Source: Odontesthes bonariensis
Lineage: Eukaryota; Chordata; Actinopteri; Atheriniformes; Atherinopsidae
Direction of reading: 5' to 3'
DNA length: 64,000 nucleotides
Assembly (NCBI RefSeq): GCF_027942865.1
Contig: NC_134509.1
Coordinates: 24,920,697 to 24,984,696 of the forward strand
Every line of letters begins with the position of its first letter. Position 1 is the stretch's first letter. The notes beneath the pieces were generated by a model that was given only the letters and a program-made list of their open reading frames with translations, did not search any database and was not told the DNA's origin. Of this stretch, positions 1 to 11,177 are shown in pieces. Both the position numbers and the translations under genes were made by a program.

Positions 1-126
1 ACCATTGGAAGTAATCAATCTGATCGAGTGGCTATGACATGTGGAGTTCCTCAGGGGTCAGTTCTTGGACCCCTTCTGTTCACTCTATACATGCTGCCTC
101 TGGGTCAAATTCTGAAGAACTCTTAA

Positions 127-826
127 CGGTTCGTTTAGACCGGACGCGGTGCGAATTTTTCGCGCGACGTGACTACGTACAAAGTCAATGCAAAGACGCG
201 AATAGACGCGAATTCGTGTCTTGTCATTCGCGCCGCCGGCACGAATGCGAGTTCAGAAAATCCAACTTTGGCGAATTATTCGCGTCACGACAGCCTATCA
301 CCGCTGAGATTCTGGACGACAGTGACGTCATGCGTCCCGGGATCTTTTTAATTGATTTATCTGCCACTCACCGGAGACAGATGGACAGGCGCTCCGCAGC
401 TGAAATGGAGCACCTGTAGTTGGTGTCTTGCCGAGAGATCACGGCACCGATCCTCCCAAGCAGGTCGTCAAACTGGGTCCTGGTGAGCCTGAAATACCGC
501 TGGAAGCGGCCGTCATCCAGACACAACTCCTGGAGAAGGCAGTGAAATTCTCCGAGCTGAATGCACCTCCGGATGATGTCACTGACCCAGACACGACGGC
601 GTGTGCGTTTCCGACGAATCTCGGACTGCCACAGCAGGTACAAGGACGCGATGGTACTTATATCAGCCATGGTTGATGAGAGAATGAAATAGATAGCCCC
701 TTGAGCGAAAATTCGCTCCTTGTTTACTCACGTGAATAACGCGAGTAAATTCAATTACACCCGCGGCAAAACTCGCGCGAGTAAAGCAACGAGAAAATTC
801 GCACCGCGTCCGGTCTGAACGCACCG
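127..826 (-). mobile_element. PIF/Harbinger DNA transposon, internally deleted, nested in the LINE
   Basis: Terminal inverted repeats start CGGTTCGTTTAGACCGGACG at 127 and, read inward on the minus strand from 826, CGGTGCGTTCAGACCGGACG. They agree over about 31 bp with two mismatches. The element is flanked by the 3-bp direct repeat TAA (124-126 and 827-829), the TWA-type target duplication of PIF/Harbinger. Removing the element and one TAA restores continuity of the host LINE. At 700 bp it is far too short for a two-gene autonomous element. It keeps only the first part of the transposase, on the minus strand. Confidence 0.9.
368..670 (-). pseudogene. N-terminal exon of a Harbinger (HARBI1-like) transposase
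   Basis: A minus-strand ATG at 668-670 opens about 100 codons. The features QLGEFHCLLQEL, RYFRLTRTQFDDLLGRIG and ISRQDTNYR match the N-terminal helical region of HARBI1-like nucleases, which precedes the DDE domain. The frame stops right after a perfect splice-donor sequence (CCG/GTGAGT, boundary at 372/371), so this looks like a complete first coding exon whose downstream exons were deleted. No DDE catalytic residues are present, so no active nuclease could come from this copy. Confidence 0.8.
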
Positions 827-1855
827 TAAAGTCAACTAACACAGCTATGCAGATGACACACAGATATATCTCGCACTGTCTCCAGATGACTGCAGTCCTA
901 TAGAGTCATTGTGCGACTGCTTAGAGCAAGTCAAAAAGTGGATGAACCAAAATTTCCTTCAGTTAAATTTAAAAAAAAAACTGAGGTCATTGTGTTTGGC
1001 AACAAAGAGAAGAGGTTTGCTGTCAGTAAACATCTTGAGTCACTGTCTCTAGAAACTAAACACCAAGTCCGGAACCTCGGCGTGCTGATAGACTCAGACC
1101 TGACCTTCAACAATCATATCAAATCAGTCACCAAATCAGCCTTTTATCAACTTAAGAACATATCCAAAATTAAAGGTTTCATGTCCCAAACAGATCAGAT
1201 CATCTCCAGCAGACTCGACTACTGTAACGGTCTTCTGACTGGACTCCCCCAAAAGAGTCTCAAACAGCTGCAGCTCATTCAGAATGCTGCAGCCCGAGTT
1301 TTAACCAGAACTAAGAGATCACATCACATCACCCCATTTCTCAAGTCTTTACATCGGCTCCCGGTCAGATACAGAATAGATTTTAAAGCTCTGCTACTCG
1401 TCTACAAATCACGGAATGGTTTAGGTCCAGAATACATGAATGACATGCTAGCAGAGTATAAACCCAGCAGAGCTCTGAGATCTGCTGACTCAGGTCAGAT
1501 AGTGGAGCCCAGAGTTCAAACTAGACCCAGTGAAGGAGCTTTTAGCTGTTATGCTGCACACAACTGGAACAAACTACCAGCAGAACTGAAATCAGCCACA
1601 ACTGTAAGCACTTTAAATCCAGGTTAAAAACATTTCTCTTTCGGTGTGCTTATGGTTGAGTTTATATCTTTCTTTTTCCCCTCTTCTTTGATTGCTTTTA
1701 ACTGTGTTTTTAATTTTTATTCTATTTTTTTTCTCTTTAAATTGCTGCTTTATGCTGTTCTTTTAAATGCCTTGTCTTTATGTAAAGCACATTGAGTTGC
1801 CTGTGGTATGGAATGCGCTATATAAATAAAGATGCCTTGCCTTGCCTTACCTAAA

Positions 1856-2673
1856 TCGCCATAAGATGGACCAGATGCTGTGTTAAAGAGGCTGAACATT
1901 ACGTCGCTCAACACAGACCATCACTTTTCCACCGCCTGCTGTCATTTAGCCGCCTGCTGAAGTGCTAATGTTAGCAGCTAGTTAATGGGATTTTCTCAAG
2001 CGTTAAGACTCCCCGGTGAGCATGTTAATCCTCAGACGTCTCATCTGTGCAGTGGCTCGTCACCTGCAAAGATATGAAACTACTTCCCAGACAACATTTG
2101 ATACTTTATTTTGGCTCATTCTAAACTGTAGATTTGTTTTTGTTTGTACCATATTTGAGGAAGCCGAGTTATGAGGCTTAGCATACTTACCCTTTAGCAT
2201 TTAATTAAAACAACATGTCTGCCTCTTCTTGTCTGAGCAGTTCTTCTATGATTGAGGAGTCTCAAAGATGCCTTGTGGTGAACTCAAAATGTTTTTTATT
2301 TTCTTCTTTTCTTTCTTTAAGCAGTGGCTTATTTCTGGTCACTCTGACATAAAGCCGAGCTTTGTGGAGTGTACAGCTGCAAAGTTTGCTACGGACAGAC
2401 CCTCCAGTCTGCTGTGGAGCTTTGCAGCTTTTTCAATGTTTCCCATTAACGCTCTTCTTGATGGGTCTGAGACTTTTAGTGGGCCGCTCTTCTTGGCCAG
2501 GTTTCTTGTGTTGCAATGTTTGTTCTATTTTCTAATAATGGAGATACTGGAACTGTGAGGGACATTCAGTACCGTTTTACACTTAAAAAGTTTGACCTCA
2601 ACCTTCTTTTTGAGATCTCTTGGTTGTCATCGGGCTACTTGATTAGTGGTGTTGCAGAATAAGATCTAAGAAG

Positions 2674-2680
<7 letters not shown>
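1856..2680. other. Unannotated stretch upstream of the armh3 terminal exons
   Basis: No convincing exon, repeat or RNA gene seen. It probably lies within an armh3 intron, because the next exon has an acceptor and an open frame coming from the left. Confidence 0.4.

Positions 2681-2682
<2 letters not shown>

Positions 2683-2714
<32 letters not shown>
2683..2714. repeat. (TA)n microsatellite flanked by GT and CA steps
   Basis: GTGTGTG, then uninterrupted TA repeats, then CACACACA, directly before an interspersed repeat. Confidence 0.9.
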
Positions 2715-2724
<10 letters not shown>

Positions 2725-2734
2725 TAGATAGAGA

Positions 2735-3030
2735 GAGATACTTTATTGTCATTTAACACAACAATGAAATTGAAATGCAGCTGTATCTCCTACCTGATGG
2801 CAGAAGGTCTAACAGACATGATGGGTCTTTTCTTTAGTGAGATCTGGGATTGTAAAGTTCTTCCAGTGTTGGGATAGGACAGCCGGTAGCTTTCTAAGCT
2901 ATGGTGACGACCCTCTGGAGCGCCTCCTTTTCTGCTGCTGTGCAGCTGGCCCTCTCCACACAGTTCCTGCTGATATAGAAGTGGTTTACGTTGTTGTCCC
3001 TTCTCCACCCAGACTGCACACAGTTCTGGC
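2735..3030. repeat. Interspersed fish repeat of the TTTATTGTCATT type
   Basis: Begins ACTTTATTGTCATTTAACAC and continues with CTACCTGATGGCAGAAGG. Segments of similar style occur at about 30962-31400 and 57345-57600. I recognise it as a dispersed fish repeat but cannot name its superfamily. Confidence 0.5.
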
Positions 3031-3783
3031 TTATTGAATTAATCACTGCTTGCAGAACATCAAGGGCGTTGAATAATTTTGTAAAACACTTTGTTGTTGC
3101 ATTAAGAAGAAAACAGTGAAAGTATAGCTGAAGCTGCTGTCAGTTTATGCTTATTAATGAAATCATGTGTGCTTTGATTTGTGGAATCTTTTTTTTTTTT
3201 CGGTTATTTGGAGAGGTGTGCCAGTTATATCCTGCATGAAGTACCCAAAAAGCTGTAGCGCTTAGTTTTTACAGCAGAGATAATGTTGAATATCGGGTGC
3301 ACGACTACGTGTGTAATATATCTGCTTGCTTCATCCCCCGTTGAGCTTTCTGTGTCGCAACCTGTATAAAATAAGTGATATTGGTCGCTAAAAGATCCTG
3401 TAAGTCCTCATCAAAGGTGCTTAGATTTGTGAAGAAATGGGGCAAACCAACAATAAATACAAATAAAATGTAGAACATCCACCAAGTTGCTGTTCTCGTG
3501 TTCTTTTTCTTTTTCCAAATGACAAAAATCAGCTGTGATGGAGTTTGTTTATGATGCTTAATTAGTGGAAGTAAGGAGGGGAACCAGAGGCCGTTCCACA
3601 GTATTGCAGCTCTCAACATGATCCCTCATGAATAAAATGTTGCAATAAAGTATTTAAAACTGATTAATATTTAACTTTTTGCTTGCTATTCAAGTGCTCA
3701 CTCTGAGATGCGATAACCACATTGAATTATGGAGCTACGGAGGGAAACAATTGATTACATTTTCTGCTTTCCATATCATTTAG

Positions 3784-3900
3784 GTTTTGGAGGTGGTACG
3801 GTCCAACTATGACACACTAACACTCAAACTGCAGGACGGCCTTGACCAGTTTGAGAGATACTCGGAGCAGCCGAAAGAGGCCGCTTTCTTCAAGGATCTG
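3784..3900 (+). CDS. armh3: armh3 penultimate coding exon
   Basis: A 117-bp exon, 39 codons in phase 0, between an AG acceptor (3782-3783) and the donor GTAAGA (3901). It encodes [20 protein letters not shown] followed by an aromatic and charged stretch ending AFFKDL. Together with the next exon this is the C-terminus of an ARMH3 (C10orf76)-like protein. From the literature, ARMH3 is a peripheral Golgi protein that binds PI4KB and supports Golgi PI4P and GBF1 function. The identity rests on remembered family sequence and on synteny: kcnip2 follows in the same orientation, as on human 10q24. Upstream exons are not in the window or not recognised. Confidence 0.72.
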
Positions 3901-4065
3901 GTAAGAGACAAAGGACATCTTCCCCAAACCGATCCGATTACCTGTTGTACTTAAAATGAAGTCTGAAAAGCACATTTTGAAGGAATGAACAGATCCAACT
4001 TTAACCATTTTGCAAAAGGAAAAGAAAACTGAAGCATTTTATGTTCTATGACTCTTAAGTGATTG

Positions 4066-4195
4066 TTTCCCTGCTTCAACACACCTGATTCAGGTCGACG
4101 CCTCATTAGCTGGTTTGTGCAGAATTGAACAATCTTTCCAAACAAATCTGAATCAGGTGTGTTGAATATCTAAAACCTCGCAGGACAGCCTTAGT
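4066..4195. mobile_element. Palindromic hAT-like MITE, copy 1
   Basis: Arms CCTGCTTCAACACACCTGAT near 4070 and the inverse CTGAATCAGGTGTGTTGAA near 4148 can fold into a long hairpin. The outer sequence, CCTCGCAGGACAGCC, matches the outer part of the second copy at 16548-16690 in inverse orientation. It is short, has no ORF and lies in an armh3 intron. hAT assignment is from memory of similar fish MITEs. Confidence 0.65.
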
Positions 4196-4504
4196 CTGAC
4201 ATCCAAGCTTTAGGTGTTTAAGGTAGTTTGATGGAGTTTGTGGAGGAGTACTAATACTAAACTTATGTGACTGATCACACGAACAATCAGCTTTTCACTT
4301 CAGCAGAGGAGTTGGTTGATCAACTCTGGCTGACGTCAGAGACGATTACAACACGTCCAACTGATAACAGTTCGATTGTTTAATTTGCATTGATCTGTCT
4401 GTTTTCCTCTTCGAGTTTTTCTTTGTAATGTGGTGAAACCTCAGCAACAACTCTTTGTAGTTTACACGAGTGCACAGCCTGGTGATAAATCTGTCCGTCT
4501 GCAG

Positions 4505-4597
4505 GTGCGCTCCATCAGTCTGAATGTGAGGAAGAACGTCTCTCTGAACACGCTGAGCCAGGACGTGCTGCTCAAAGAGTTCTCCACCATCTCCTGA
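4505..4597 (+). CDS. armh3: armh3 last coding exon, C-terminus and stop
   Basis: Acceptor TCTGCAG ends at 4504. The exon is in phase 0 and encodes 30 residues beginning [11 protein letters not shown] and ending LLKEFSTIS, with TGA at 4595-4597. The 604-bp intron before it contains a palindromic MITE (about 4066-4195). Nothing in the exon is broken. Confidence 0.72.
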   Translation: MRSISLNVRKNVSLNTLSQDVLLKEFSTIS

Positions 4598-5546
4598 GAC
4601 GCACACCCGGCCTTCACCTCCCTTTAGGTCATCCTCTATGTGCGTGTGGACACGCACGCACGCACGCACACACACAACTTCAACACCAACCCGTGCAGTC
4701 GTTCTTTCCATAAATCGTCTTGACTCCTCATCCTCTGTCTCCTGTGAACTGAGCAGTGGAAACTTGTTCCGCGCTGACAGGCGGGATGCATCTTAAAGAA
4801 AACTCCAGTATTTCATCATCTGTTGTCGTACATGCGCTTGGGGATTTAAGGAAGTGCCCGTATTGCACTGGTTACTCGTGTGCAATCAGCAGTATTGGCT
4901 GGACTGTTAACTGAGAAGCATTTTTGATTTAGAATAGCAAAACAAAGTATTTCAATCTTCATTTTTGTTTCCAACTAATCACCATTAACGATTCATCTCT
5001 GGCAGTTACAGAAGATTTAGCAACATGGTTGATGGTGATGCTTCTTAGTCTTCTTGAATTGGAGCATAAAACCTTTTTCTTTGTGTTTAAATGCTCATGT
5101 GAATGTTAAATGAATTATGTGTGTTTGCAGAAAAATTGAAGTATTTTGTATTTACGTGTTTGCAAAAGGAGTAAAACGTTTTAGTCACTATGTTGAGGTT
5201 TCTTTGACGTGATAAAACCTTTCTATTATTGGAATCTTCCTGAGCGGAGCCAGCACTAACAGTCCCACAGCTCACTACACAACTCCTTTCTCTTTGTTTC
5301 GACAAATTAATCTGAGTATGTTGGAGGGGGAGGGGGCTGTTAGTTTTAAAGGGGCGCAACTCTGTCATCACTCGTGCATCTCTGGCACATATAAAGGCAG
5401 TTAAGTGTAGAAATATCCACAGATGACACCTTTTAAACTCTTTAATGCTCTTTTGATGATTATTTTTTGAGTTGAAAGCAGATCTGATTTATGCAATCTA
5501 TCAACAGGAAGGCCTGTCGTCTCTAACTCCTGTCGGTGTATTTGTT

Positions 5547-5548
<2 letters not shown>

Positions 5549-5574
<26 letters not shown>
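5549..5574. repeat. T26 homopolymer
   Basis: Uninterrupted T run in the armh3 3' UTR. Confidence 0.9.
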
Positions 5575-5575
<1 letters not shown>

Positions 5576-5578
<3 letters not shown>

Positions 5579-5581
5579 AAA
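5576..5581 (+). terminator. armh3: Candidate polyadenylation signal of armh3
   Basis: AATAAA immediately downstream of the poly-T tract at 5549-5574. Confidence 0.45.
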
Positions 5582-5600
5582 GATTGTTTTCCTACTCTAA

Positions 5601-8600
5601 CTTCCTGTTTATCCTCAGACCCGTGAGAAAAACATGCTCTGATACCTACGATGCAGCATCACAGCTACTTTGAATGCTTCTGGTGAGGTTCAGCCCTCAC
5701 ATAAAACACACACCCTGTATTCCTCTGACACCAAACACTGCACAGTCCAAGGCTGATTTACTAAATGTCAGCACCAGACTTCTTATCCCCGCCGCGTACT
5801 GCAGAGGTGAAAGATGTGTTTTCATTTGATGAATATGGTCTCTGAAAAAAATGTTTTTGTCTTGGATCATTTCTTTACTTGAAGTCCCCCGTCGAGCACA
5901 TGAAATGTGACTTTGGGTAAACTCAGACTCTGATTGAGTGTGTTTGGGAAGACATTTGCTGTAATAGTGACTGTGCGCTAAGGTCCAAGCATTCATATAA
6001 TCATGTGTCTGTCCGTCATTTCGCATGCAGTGCTTTATTATGCTCACCACGAAGCCATCATGTCTGTGTTTGCACTTTGGCAGGTTGTGTTGTGAGTTTA
6101 TCGTCAGTTTAAGACCAAAACAGTATGCAAAATGAAACGTAGATGAGATGAGCTACTGAAAATCTCAAGTTTTTGTAGGTTTTCTTTATTTAGAATAATG
6201 TCCTACTGGTAGACTTAAAATGCTGATTAAAGCAGCAAAAATGATTTCAAATGAATTGGAGAAATTTATTTGTAAAATAGTATCTGTAAACAGGAGACTT
6301 GAGGCTGAATCGGCGTCAAATCTCAAAGATAAGAACTTTAATCATTTTATTTATTAAAGAATATTAAAGTACTTGATGCCAGAAATGCAACTAGAAAGAT
6401 AAATAGAAGCCCAATAATTTAGATAAATAGGGTGAAAAACATGAGAAAATATGTTGGAAACCAAAGTAAAAACCAAAAGTTTGTCTAAAAAGATGTTGAA
6501 AGATTGATTATGTCTCACATTGTCATGTAGGGTTGAGGGCCCTGAGTTTTAAGGCCCGGTCACTTCAAGTCGAGTCACGTGAGAGGATGAGAAGCGTCTC
6601 TCTGGTAACCAGTGATTTGAATTTTATTGAGCGGCTGTCATTTGATCTCTCTGCTTATTTTGGGTCCTCCGTTCCCTCTTGTAGGTGCTTTCAGAGGTAG
6701 ACTTAGGTCAATATAGCCTCCCTGACGGCTCCCACATGCAACAAGCTGTGATGCACATAAGGGGGCCTGTCACTTGCATCAGTGAGCCTTGGCTGCCCAT
6801 CACCCTGTTGGTTTTCCCTCTCTGGACTACTTTAAGTACAAACTGACCCCTGCAAACCGGGAACATCCAAGAAGAGCTGCAGTTTTGGCATTTTTGTTAC
6901 CCAGCCGCCTTATGCCTCCCCATAAACACATCAGTTCAGAGGACGGATGCTCACTAGCTCCCACGAATATTCCACCCACTGCCAGAGTAAGCGGATAATA
7001 GCTGTTTTTCACTTAACCCTTCAGTGGTCATAATGTTATGGCTTACCTGTCTGTAAGTGTCAGTGATTGAGTCTGATTAAAATGAGGCTTTTGTGTGTAG
7101 AAAAGGGATTGTTTACACAGTGCAAATTACATTTTGCCTTGTGGCAATACAATAGGGATCAATAATTTGTGAGTTTAAATAAAATATTAGTCAATTATTT
7201 AGATAATTAGTGGTACTGGAACCCTACATCATATCCCCCTCTGCTGTCGCGCTGTTCCATCTTTTACCAGTAGTTCCCCCTCATGTTGTGAAGGTAATTA
7301 ACCAAAAATATTTGCTAAACTTCATCCACAAGCTTCTCATTAATGAGGTCTCCATCCTCGGTCTCACACCAACAACAGCAGACTAATCTTTTCCGTGGAA
7401 GTAACATGATCCCCTGGGCGCAAGGAAAATACTGGCAGGGGTCAGAACGGAGGACGGGGGAAGTAAGATGAAGGGAATAACAGAAAAGGGGGTAAAAGTG
7501 ACTGTAAGGAGGGGAGGATGAACAAGGATGGAGAAAGAAGACCAGGGAGGATGGTGGATTATAGACTTATGAGTAAACCCATGTTTTTTAAACGCATTTC
7601 TCCAGCTTCACATTAACATGAGTCAGATTCATTTTAAACTATTTTTTGAGGAGTGTTTGGGCTGGTTTTTCCTTTTTTGTTTTCTTGCTGCCCCATATGG
7701 AGGGACGTGGAAAGGGTCTGAAGAAGACCGGGACCATGGTGGAACTCACACCTCTCCCAACCAAACCATTCAGGCAGGATCATTTGGTTAAGAAGTTCAC
7801 TTTGGAAGTAAATTTCCACCAAATTGTCTCACTCCAAAGCACATTCTGTATATTTTACAGTAACTCTTGAGTCTCCACGCGTCATGCTGAAATAATGTAT
7901 TACTGTGGCACGGGCAGTGTGTATAATTGTATTGTTTTGAGGGGGGATTACTCTGTGATGCGTGTGTGTGATGAATCTCAACCAAATCACTTCCAAATCC
8001 CTTTGACTTGGTTAGATTTGGGAAGTATATTAACTCTCTGACATAATCTGTGCGCTGTACTTTCATGTGTTTGTGCTGATGACGGCTTAACGGCTGAGAC
8101 AGACCCGAGCCAGGGCGTTTCACTGTGACTCCGCATTGATGCTGCGGTGTAATCATAATGTATTATTTGAATATATCGGTCTTCTCATCAAACATTTATT
8201 CGAGGGGAGATTGCCTACTTTGTCTCAGCCCAGCGCCCCCCTCCTGCCGCTACTTTATTGCTTCGTCCTTGCTTTTCATCTGAAGAGAACACAGAAACCG
8301 AAAAGTGCATGTGAGCAGGAACACTCCTCCAGAGGACACGTGGCACTGCTTTTTTTTTTTTTTTTTTTTGTCTTTCACTGACTGTAATCATCTATTTAGA
8401 GCTGTCTGTGTACACTTTTCCCGACTCCACTATCGCGCCTCACCGTGTATAACTTCAGGCATCAATCGGAGCTCCTTATTGGTTATCTGTCAGCTCCACT
8501 TTCCATCCTGCAGTGGCGCTAAACTTCTCTGTGGGAGATTAAAAGCATCAATACTGCAGGATTTAACAGTCCCACGGCATATTATATATTCAAATACCTC

Positions 8601-8950
8601 TCCCCTGTGTTCTCTCTGCCTTCTTCTGTTTATACTCTCTCCCTTGTTTTCTGTCCCAGATTACCTTGAGCCTCGTTTCTTTGATCATTCTTACTTCATA
8701 CCGCGCTCTGTTTTGTACCCTCCATTGCTTTGCCTTTTTCTTTATCCTGCTCTTTCTCCCGCAGCTGGTAGATATTTGCCCTCCTCTTCATCACTCTCCT
8801 GACAGGGGACTCTTTAATCCCTCACTCAGCTGCCTGTCTTTAAAAAGCTTAAGCTCTGTTCAGCCCCAAAAAGCATTATTTGAGCTTTTCCTGGAAAAAA
8901 CGACCTCTCTTTTCCCCACTTACATTTATCTATTGGTTGTACACTTCATC
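5601..8950. other. Intergenic region with no recognised gene
   Basis: Open frames here are short and have no family motifs. About 7430-7545 is purine-rich and about 8345-8810 is pyrimidine-rich, with a T run at 8350-8369. Nothing else seen. Confidence 0.5.
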
Positions 8951-8956
8951 CCGAGT

Positions 8957-9037
8957 TGTGTACAGTACTACTCAAAAATATGACACACCAACACGGTTAT
9001 TTTGAAGGTGTGTCCAAACTATTGACCGGTCTACAGA
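8957..9037. repeat. Possible short Tc1/mariner-derived palindrome
   Basis: TACTACTCAAAAATATGACA on the left and GGTGTGTCCAAACTATTGAC on the right resemble the two ends of fish Tc1-like non-autonomous elements. It is very short and the identity is tentative. Confidence 0.3.
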
Positions 9038-9380
9038 TGGAATATTTACTTAAACTTTTATATAAAACAGATTTATTTTTAGGTCTATACCATAATGACT
9101 TGTTCTTTAAAAGACCTCAAACATGAGATTTAAATTTGGAATAATGGGACACATTTTGCACATCATTTTCAAAGTAGACTTTCTAATTCCTGAAGAAAGT
9201 GCAGGTGGTTTGTATTCAGTCTGTTTCTAATTGCTAAAATGTTTCAACTGAATTTATCTAAGATGAGCGAAGCTGTTAAATAGCAAATAACCAAAAGTGC
9301 GTTCAGTATAGCAGTTTGGCCTACCGTGTAACCTTATATGTTAAACATGTTCAAATTCTCTCTAAATTCTGCCATTAAAG

Positions 9381-9853
9381 TAGCCTGGCTGACGCGTCCA
9401 CATCTCGATGAGATGGTGGTCTGGGAACTAGGTGTGCATTTTCTCGTATTTGAAGCGTGGTTTACGAAAGTCTAGAGCCGTTTATTGGGCGCTACGAATG
9501 TCTATCCAATGGCGTCTGGTTCTTCCCATGCTGCTTTGCGCGCGATTCATAGCCAATTGTATCACTTATACCAGATGACGTATGTAGAGCGACAGAAATT
9601 CGACGAGGAAGAAGAAGAAAAAAAAAAGTAAACTTGCGTTCTAAGCTACTTAAAACACTTTCTAAGGCTGCCATGTTGGATTAACACTCTACAAGCTTTG
9701 GTATCACGCATAGACGTCATCATCGTCTTGCTGCCCCCCCCCCCCCGTTCTGTGATTGGTTCCCTAACTCAGGCAAAAAGGGCGGTGGTTTCCAGGCTGC
9801 CTTTGCAGTGTGAATGAAATGGCGCGCAAAGCAGCATGGGAATTCCCAGGCTA
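9381..9853. mobile_element. 473-bp non-autonomous DNA transposon with 9-bp target duplication
   Basis: Starts TAGCCTGG and ends CCAGGCTA (8-bp perfect termini). It is flanked by the perfect direct repeat CCATTAAAG (9372-9380 and 9854-9862). Inside, TCCCATGCTGCTTTGCGCGC near 9526 recurs in inverted orientation near 9822-9846, giving a subterminal palindrome. The body is CpG-rich relative to its flanks and contains a C13 run (9734-9746). A 9-bp duplication fits Mutator-like elements. No transposase is present. Confidence 0.75.
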
Positions 9854-10419
9854 CCATTAAAGGGGAATCTGTAACTCCTACCGATACAGTTTTGCCACTG
9901 TGAGCGTTATGAGGACTTTGGCAAACATCTGTAAAATTCATGTTTCTGGGTTGAAAAATGTAGAGCGAAAACTGAAAATTCTGCTTTCATCTTGTATTGG
10001 AGTCAATGGGGCAGCTGCTGGTATTCCAGTCATTTTCAGACCTCTTTTACAAAAAGTTTAGATCCGCCTGCTTGGAGAGTTTGTGAGAAAAACAAAAAAC
10101 ATAAATATATCTTTTAGTAGCTAATGTGAAAGCTGCAGGTTGTGTCAGGTTAAAGAAACATCAGGCTCTACTTTGCTGAATATAAGTTGCACTGTGGGTG
10201 TGAACATTTCACCTATTTATTTTACCTGGGATTTTTTTTGTCTTTTGGAAACATTAAAACAGTCTAAATTTATTGTAAACAGTATCAAACTGAGCCAGTT
10301 GTTCTCCCATTTGAATGGCATTTTAACCACAAATGGTTCTTCCAGGCTTCTCTCCCTTAAAAGAATAAGCAGCTTACTCTCACTCCGACATTTTTGACCA
10401 GTCAGATCGATTTAGGCCC

Positions 10420-10640
10420 TCCTTTTTGTAAATCTTCTCCTTTTGTTGAGCAACTTGGATCATTGCTAAAGACCCATCTCATTTTCTTGGCGTTTCTTTG
10501 AAGATGAGCCATTTTATCTTCTATCAGATTTTACTGTTATGATCGGCTGGTTATTATACTATTGTTGTACTTTAATTCCGTGACGCCTTTCAGTCAGCCT
10601 TGGTGTTGTAAATGTGCTATATAAATAAAGATAACGCGAC
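10420..10640 (+). mobile_element. L2-like LINE 3' terminal fragment
   Basis: AAGACCCATCTCATTTTC encodes the KTHLIF-type end of an L2 ORF2. It is followed by a short 3' UTR ending GTGCTATATAAATAAAGATA, the same tail style as the LINE at 1-1850. Heavily truncated. Confidence 0.7.
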
Positions 10641-10885
10641 TTCAGACAGAGGGTGATGAAGTGCAACAGAAATGTACAATAGGGGAAAAATAATGTATCT
10701 TTGAGCTGTAAAATTTCACCTAATACAGCTCACAGGGCCCTCCCTCTCTGCTGTGCTTCAGCTCTGCCTCCAGAGTCCCTTTCTGCAGAGAAGATGGCCG
10801 TGCTAGCTGGTAATCACAGCACCTGTAAAAGAAGCAGTGACTGACACCAGTTAAAGACCTGTCCATTACACTGAGCTGTTGTAAT

Positions 10886-11160
10886 CCATGCATTTTCTAT
10901 ACCCGCTTAATCCGTCGGTCGGGTCGTGGGGGGCCTGGAGCCTATCCCAGTGGTCATTGGGCGAGGTACACCCTGGACAGGTTGCCAGTCCACCACAGGG
11001 CCACACACTCACTCCTAAGGACAAATTTTAGACGCCAATTAACCTAGCATGCATGTTTTTGCATAGTGGGAGGAAGCCGGAGAACCTCGAGAGAACCCAC
11101 GCATACACAGGGAGAACGTGCAAACTCCACAAAGAAAGGCCCCAGCCGGGAGTTGAACCT
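10886..11160 (-). mobile_element. SINE-like repeat (ATGG-tailed family), minus copy
   Basis: Reverse complement of the family seen at 26692-27020: GCATTTTCTATACCCGCTTA (tail end), AGCCTATCCCAGTGGTCATT, then GAAGCCGGAGAACC toward the head. The head has lost its box B region. Confidence 0.7.
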
Positions 11161-11177
11161 GGAGTCTGTTGTAATCG

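Larger units (their letters stand above)
1..1850 (+). mobile_element. L2-like non-LTR retrotransposon, 3' part, decayed and interrupted
   Basis: Bases 1-123 encode the RT signature [13 protein letters not shown]. After an insertion at 127-826, the reading resumes near 840 with the catalytic box YADDTQ (the tyrosine codon lies just past the junction) and continues to about 1627 with text typical of the L2/CR1 3' domain (RLDYCNGLL, QLIQNAAARVLT, LHRLPVRYRIDFKALLLVYK). The 3' end is GCTATATAAATAAAG followed by short TGCCT repeats at about 1831-1850, the usual L2-type tail. The 5' part lies outside the window. The reading frame is broken, so this is a dead copy. The L2 clade is assigned from remembered family motifs, not from an alignment. 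Confidence 0.85.
4598..5600 (+). other. armh3: armh3 3' untranslated region
   Basis: No further coding exon follows the TGA. The first strong polyadenylation hexamer is AATAAA at 5576-5581, directly after a 26-T run, giving a 3' UTR of about 1 kb. The exact cleavage site is inferred. Confidence 0.5.

Noticed and set aside
39..419. 126-codon plus-strand open frame
   Set aside because: Crosses the junction between the LINE and the Harbinger insertion, so it cannot be a real gene; the meaningful reading in the insertion is on the minus strand.
2683..2714. Direct repeats resembling a CRISPR array
   Set aside because: All tandem repeats in the window are microsatellites or homopolymers without unique spacers, in a vertebrate genome.
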